In this document: one piece after another, positions 5,277 to 6,559 of the stretch | How positions within the stretch are numbered: position 1 is the first letter of the stretch | How the letters are laid out: every line of letters starts with the position of its first letter | DNA from: an uncultured bacterium | GTDB taxonomy: Bacteria > Patescibacteriota > Saccharimonadia > Saccharimonadales > Saccharimonadaceae | Assembly (NCBI GenBank): GCA_900556165.1 | Contig: USNP01000033.1 | Span: 1 to 6,559 of the forward strand | Direction: 5' to 3' | DNA: 6,559 bases | The notes under the pieces: model-generated | The model's database searches: none | The model's input: the letters and a program-made list of their open reading frames with translations, nothing else | What the model was told of the DNA's origin: nothing | Made by a program: the position numbers and the translations under genes

Positions 5277-6228
5277 TATAAATCCTTTTCGAAATCTGAT
5301 AATTTATAAAAAATAAAACACAAATAATAAACTTAGCCACAAAAATGTCTTTTTTATTCTGTCCGGTATTTGGTGCTAAAATTACGCTTTCTTTCGAAAT
5401 TAAAGATATCTTTGATTCTTTTTTATCTTTGTTTTTTTCTTCTGAAGTATTTATTTTCTCCTGTTTTTTATCAACACTTAAAGAATCCCGATTTTCAACT
5501 GGAGTTTCATTATTGTTTTCAGATTTATCTTCTTTTGAGGTTTTAGGAATCTCCTCCGAAATTTCCTCTTTTTCTTTTTCAGACTCTTCATAATTATTAT
5601 TGATAGGATTATTTTCGTCTAATTTCCCCTGATCATCTTCAACTTTTAATAAACCACCAAATTTTGGTTTATACTCATCAAAATTGCGTAGTCCAAAGTC
5701 ATAATTTTTATCATTTTCTATCTTAGACATTTTTCCGCCGTTTTTTAGAATCTCTTCTCTAGCAACAGCTATTTTTTCAACACCTTTATTTGTTGGTTTC
5801 AAATCAGTTGAGTTTTTCAAATAACCCTTGATACAACGCTTCTCGTCAGAGCAAATATAACTCTTCAATTCCCCATCAATATACAACCCTAAAATCGGCT
5901 GCTGACCAATCGTATCAATATTTCGAAATTCTTCTTTAAACTTAATATCCGAATCCTCCGACTGTTGCGCAATTTTAATATAATTATTAGCCTTTAAAAT
6001 TCCATTCTGGATATTCGCAATTTCAGTTTGTTTTTGTGTATTCCTTAGAGATAAATCTTTAAAATTACGATCTTTATCTTTATTAAAAATCTCGACAAAC
6101 TCTTTACCATCTGTCGCATAAACTCGTGAAATATAAATATCTTTTTCTTCAGCAAAAGTGTTTTTCGAAAATAAAAAAGGGAAAATAAACGCTAAAATAC
6201 CAATAAAAATTAATAATTTTCGCTTCAT
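5263..6228 (-). CDS. secreted LTD-domain surface protein with sortase-like C-terminal signal
   Basis: The best start is the ATG at 6228 (321 residues), because GAGGAGG (6232-6238) lies just before it. A TTG four codons upstream would use the ribosome binding site as codons. Signal peptide about 1-26 (TFA-EE). A lamin-tail-like beta domain follows (about 29-190) with IYISRV and FVEIFNKD, including C126-S-x4-C132. Then comes a long acidic, Lys/Glu/Asn-rich low-complexity linker (about 195-275), probably an unfolded stalk. It ends with LAPNTG (284-289), one hydrophobic segment (about 294-310) and a Lys/Arg tail, the order of a cell-wall sorting signal. It is the first gene of an overlapping unit with the second LTD protein (14-nt overlap) and ruvC. 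It has its own consensus-like promoter. Likely an exported, anchored envelope protein; ligand and role are unknown. Confidence 0.82.
   Translation of the reverse strand: MKRKLLIFIGILAFIFPFLFSKNTFAEEKDIYISRVYATDGKEFVEIFNKDKDRNFKDLSLRNTQKQTEIANIQNGILKANNYIKIAQQSEDSDIKFKEEFRNIDTIGQQPILGLYIDGELKSYICSDEKRCIKGYLKNSTDLKPTNKGVEKIAVAREEILKNGGKMSKIENDKNYDFGLRNFDEYKPKFGGLLKVEDDQGKLDENNPINNNYEESEKEKEEISEEIPKTSKEDKSENNNETPVENRDSLSVDKKQEKINTSEEKNKDKKESKISLISKESVILAPNTGQNKKDIFVAKFIICVLFFINYQISKRIYNEII
5266..5379 (-). other. sortase-like sorting signal: LAPNTG, hydrophobic helix, basic tail
   Basis: Codes for residues 284-321 of the first LTD protein: L-A-P-N-T-G at 5362-5379, then a short polar/basic stretch, a hydrophobic segment and a tail with K, R and N-E-I-I. 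The order is that of LPxTG proteins, but Ala separates Leu and Pro, so the strict LPxTG pattern is not met. A plain C-terminal membrane anchor with a chance PNTG is the alternative. Confidence 0.5.
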
Positions 6229-6231
6229 TTT

Positions 6232-6238
6232 CCTCCTC
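6232..6238 (-). promoter_or_regulatory. Shine-Dalgarno site that decides the LTD gene start
   Basis: GAGGAGG on the minus strand, 3 nt before the ATG at 6228 (6 nt counted from its first GAGG). It is the strongest ribosome binding site in the window and lies inside the reading frame if the in-frame TTG at 6240 were the start, so the ATG is preferred. Confidence 0.8.
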
Positions 6239-6262
6239 AAAATTTAAATAAAATACAGATTT

Positions 6263-6291
6263 ATTTTAGCATAAGCTATTTTCAAAATCAA
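6263..6291 (-). promoter_or_regulatory. promoter of the LTD-LTD-ruvC operon
   Basis: On the minus strand TTGATT (6291-6286), 17-bp spacer, TAAAAT (6268-6263), with TGC before the -10 box (extended -10). Predicted start about 6256, giving a leader of about 28 nt that contains the GAGGAGG site. The -35 lies a few bases after the rpmH terminator, so this unit is independent of rpmH. Confidence 0.75.
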
Positions 6292-6295
6292 GTAT

Positions 6296-6326
6296 AAAAT
6301 AAAAACGCTCGCGGTGGAGCGATTTT
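6296..6326 (-). terminator. rpmH terminator
   Basis: On the minus strand CGCTC (6321-6317), a 6-nt loop, GAGCG (6310-6306), then TTTTTATTTTAT. An AAAA (6326-6323) just before the stem can pair with the first Ts after one mismatch, lengthening it. It begins 2 nt after the rpmH stop codon. Confidence 0.85.
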
Positions 6327-6327
6327 A

Positions 6328-6465
6328 TTAGACTGTAAGTCGTTTTCGGCCTTTTAGTCGGCGTCGTTTCAAAACTTTAATTCCAGCCTTTGAAGACATC
6401 TTATTTCGAAAACCATGAGTTTTCGCGCGATGTCGTTTGTGTGGTTGATGTGTTCTTTTTGGCAT
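6328..6465 (-). CDS. rpmH: 50S ribosomal protein L34 (bL34)
   Basis: A 45-residue, extremely basic protein that matches bL34 along its whole length: KRTHQPHKRHRAKTHGFRNKM at 3-23 corresponds to the family's KRTxQPxxxxRxxxHGFRxRM, followed by KAGIKVL and the C-terminal RRRLKGRKRLTV. It is a component of the large ribosomal subunit that binds 23S rRNA. Length is normal (44-46 is usual); the extra Pro at position 2 is often seen. The start is set by the family N-terminus. A -10 box ends 9 nt before the ATG. An AGGA at 6471-6474 could act as a Shine-Dalgarno site only if transcription began further upstream. Six of nine Arg codons are CGA. In many bacteria rpmH precedes rnpA and yidC and lies next to dnaA; here no rnpA follows, and a terminator and the LTD operon come next instead. 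Confidence 0.96.
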   Translation of the reverse strand: MPKRTHQPHKRHRAKTHGFRNKMSSKAGIKVLKRRRLKGRKRLTV

Positions 6466-6559
6466 ATCTATCCTATTTTACAATTTATTATTTAAAAAAT
6501 CAAGTTTTTTTACTTTTCATAAGCTTTTTAATCTGTTATTTAAACTTGAATTTTATCTA
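6466..6559. other. AT-rich spacer beyond rpmH, no gene seen
   Basis: Apart from the rpmH promoter, nothing is recognisable. There is no DnaA box (TTATnCACA) and no ORF. A TTGAAT at 6546-6551 could be the -35 of a rightward promoter whose -10 lies past the window edge. In many bacteria dnaA or oriC lies on this side of rpmH, but the window ends too soon to tell. Confidence 0.4.
6475..6503 (-). promoter_or_regulatory. rpmH promoter
   Basis: On the minus strand TTGATT (6503-6498), exact 17-bp spacer, TAAAAT (6480-6475). The hexamers and spacing are the same as in the LTD operon promoter. Start would fall about 2-3 nt before the ATG at 6465, so the mRNA is predicted to be almost leaderless. Confidence 0.75.

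Noticed and set aside
5345..5593. Plus-strand ORF of 82 codons with a hydrophobic, Ser/Phe-rich product
   Set aside because: Complement of the Lys/Glu-rich linker of the LTD protein, which yields Phe/Ser runs by necessity.
6229..6240. TTG start at 6240 for the first LTD protein
   Set aside because: It would make the GAGGAGG ribosome binding site part of the coding region; the ATG at 6228 right after it is better.
6493..6512. AT-only hairpin TAAAAAA / TTTTTTTA as a terminator
   Set aside because: No GC in the stem and it coincides with the -35 of the rpmH promoter; best seen as promoter-region AT-richness.
1..6559. Recoded TGA (TGA=Gly) as in some CPR lineages
   Set aside because: No gene has in-frame TGA, and the second LTD gene ends at a TGA overlapping the ruvC ATG.
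1..6559. tRNA or rRNA genes, CRISPR arrays, insertion sequences, LexA boxes
   Set aside because: Looked for on both strands; no cloverleaf, regular direct-repeat spacing, transposase or terminal inverted repeats, or clear LexA site was found.

Overview
The window is a compact, low-GC (roughly one third G+C) stretch of bacterial chromosome that reads best as a Patescibacteria/CPR genome, probably Saccharibacteria (TM7). The signs are a type IV pilin-like gene with a short C-terminal head, signal-peptide lamin-tail-domain (LTD) surface proteins with Cys-x-x-Gly-Tyr repeats, a bacterial PH-domain membrane protein beside ruvB, a 45-residue L34 with an MPKRTHQPHKRH start, and very short spacers. 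TGA is used as a normal stop (end of the 486-residue surface protein) and no gene contains in-frame TGA, which argues against the TGA=Gly lineages (Gracilibacteria, Absconditabacteria). The lineage call is inference from protein character and not a database match.

Layout, left to right. 16-408 (+): a type IV pilin-like prepilin with a -10 box almost touching its start codon. 412-447: a bidirectional terminator shared with the convergent unit ruvB -> PH-domain protein (minus strand, 2208 to 450, 11-nt overlap). 2209-2303: interlocked divergent promoters driving ruvB to the left and an unrecognised 126-residue protein (2304-2684, +) to the right. 2688-2720: a strong bidirectional terminator between that orphan and ruvA (2728-3303, minus). 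ruvA has its own promoter in the 30-nt gap after ruvC. Further right on the minus strand is an overlapping three-gene unit: a secreted LTD protein with a sortase-like C-terminus (5263-6228), then an LTD/Cys-repeat membrane-anchored protein (3816-5276), then ruvC (3334-3819). Last comes rpmH (6328-6465, minus) with its own promoter and terminator. The remaining 94 bases hold no gene.

Together, RuvA, RuvB and RuvC form a full Holliday-junction branch-migration and resolution set, all on one strand, but split by a counter-oriented gene of unknown function, while ruvC is tied to the expression of two cell-surface proteins. The pilin and LTD proteins belong to the envelope/attachment side of the cell.

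The most notable non-coding signal is a promoter architecture in which an (often extended) -10 box lies only 6-9 nt before the ATG (pilin, ruvB, ruvA, rpmH). This implies leaderless mRNAs and contrasts with the Shine-Dalgarno-led starts of the downstream operon genes, the 126-residue orphan and the first LTD gene. Other points of interest are about 21 copies of the palindrome TTCGAA (about 2 expected), CGA as the main Arg codon even in rpmH, and an altered acidic pin in RuvA.
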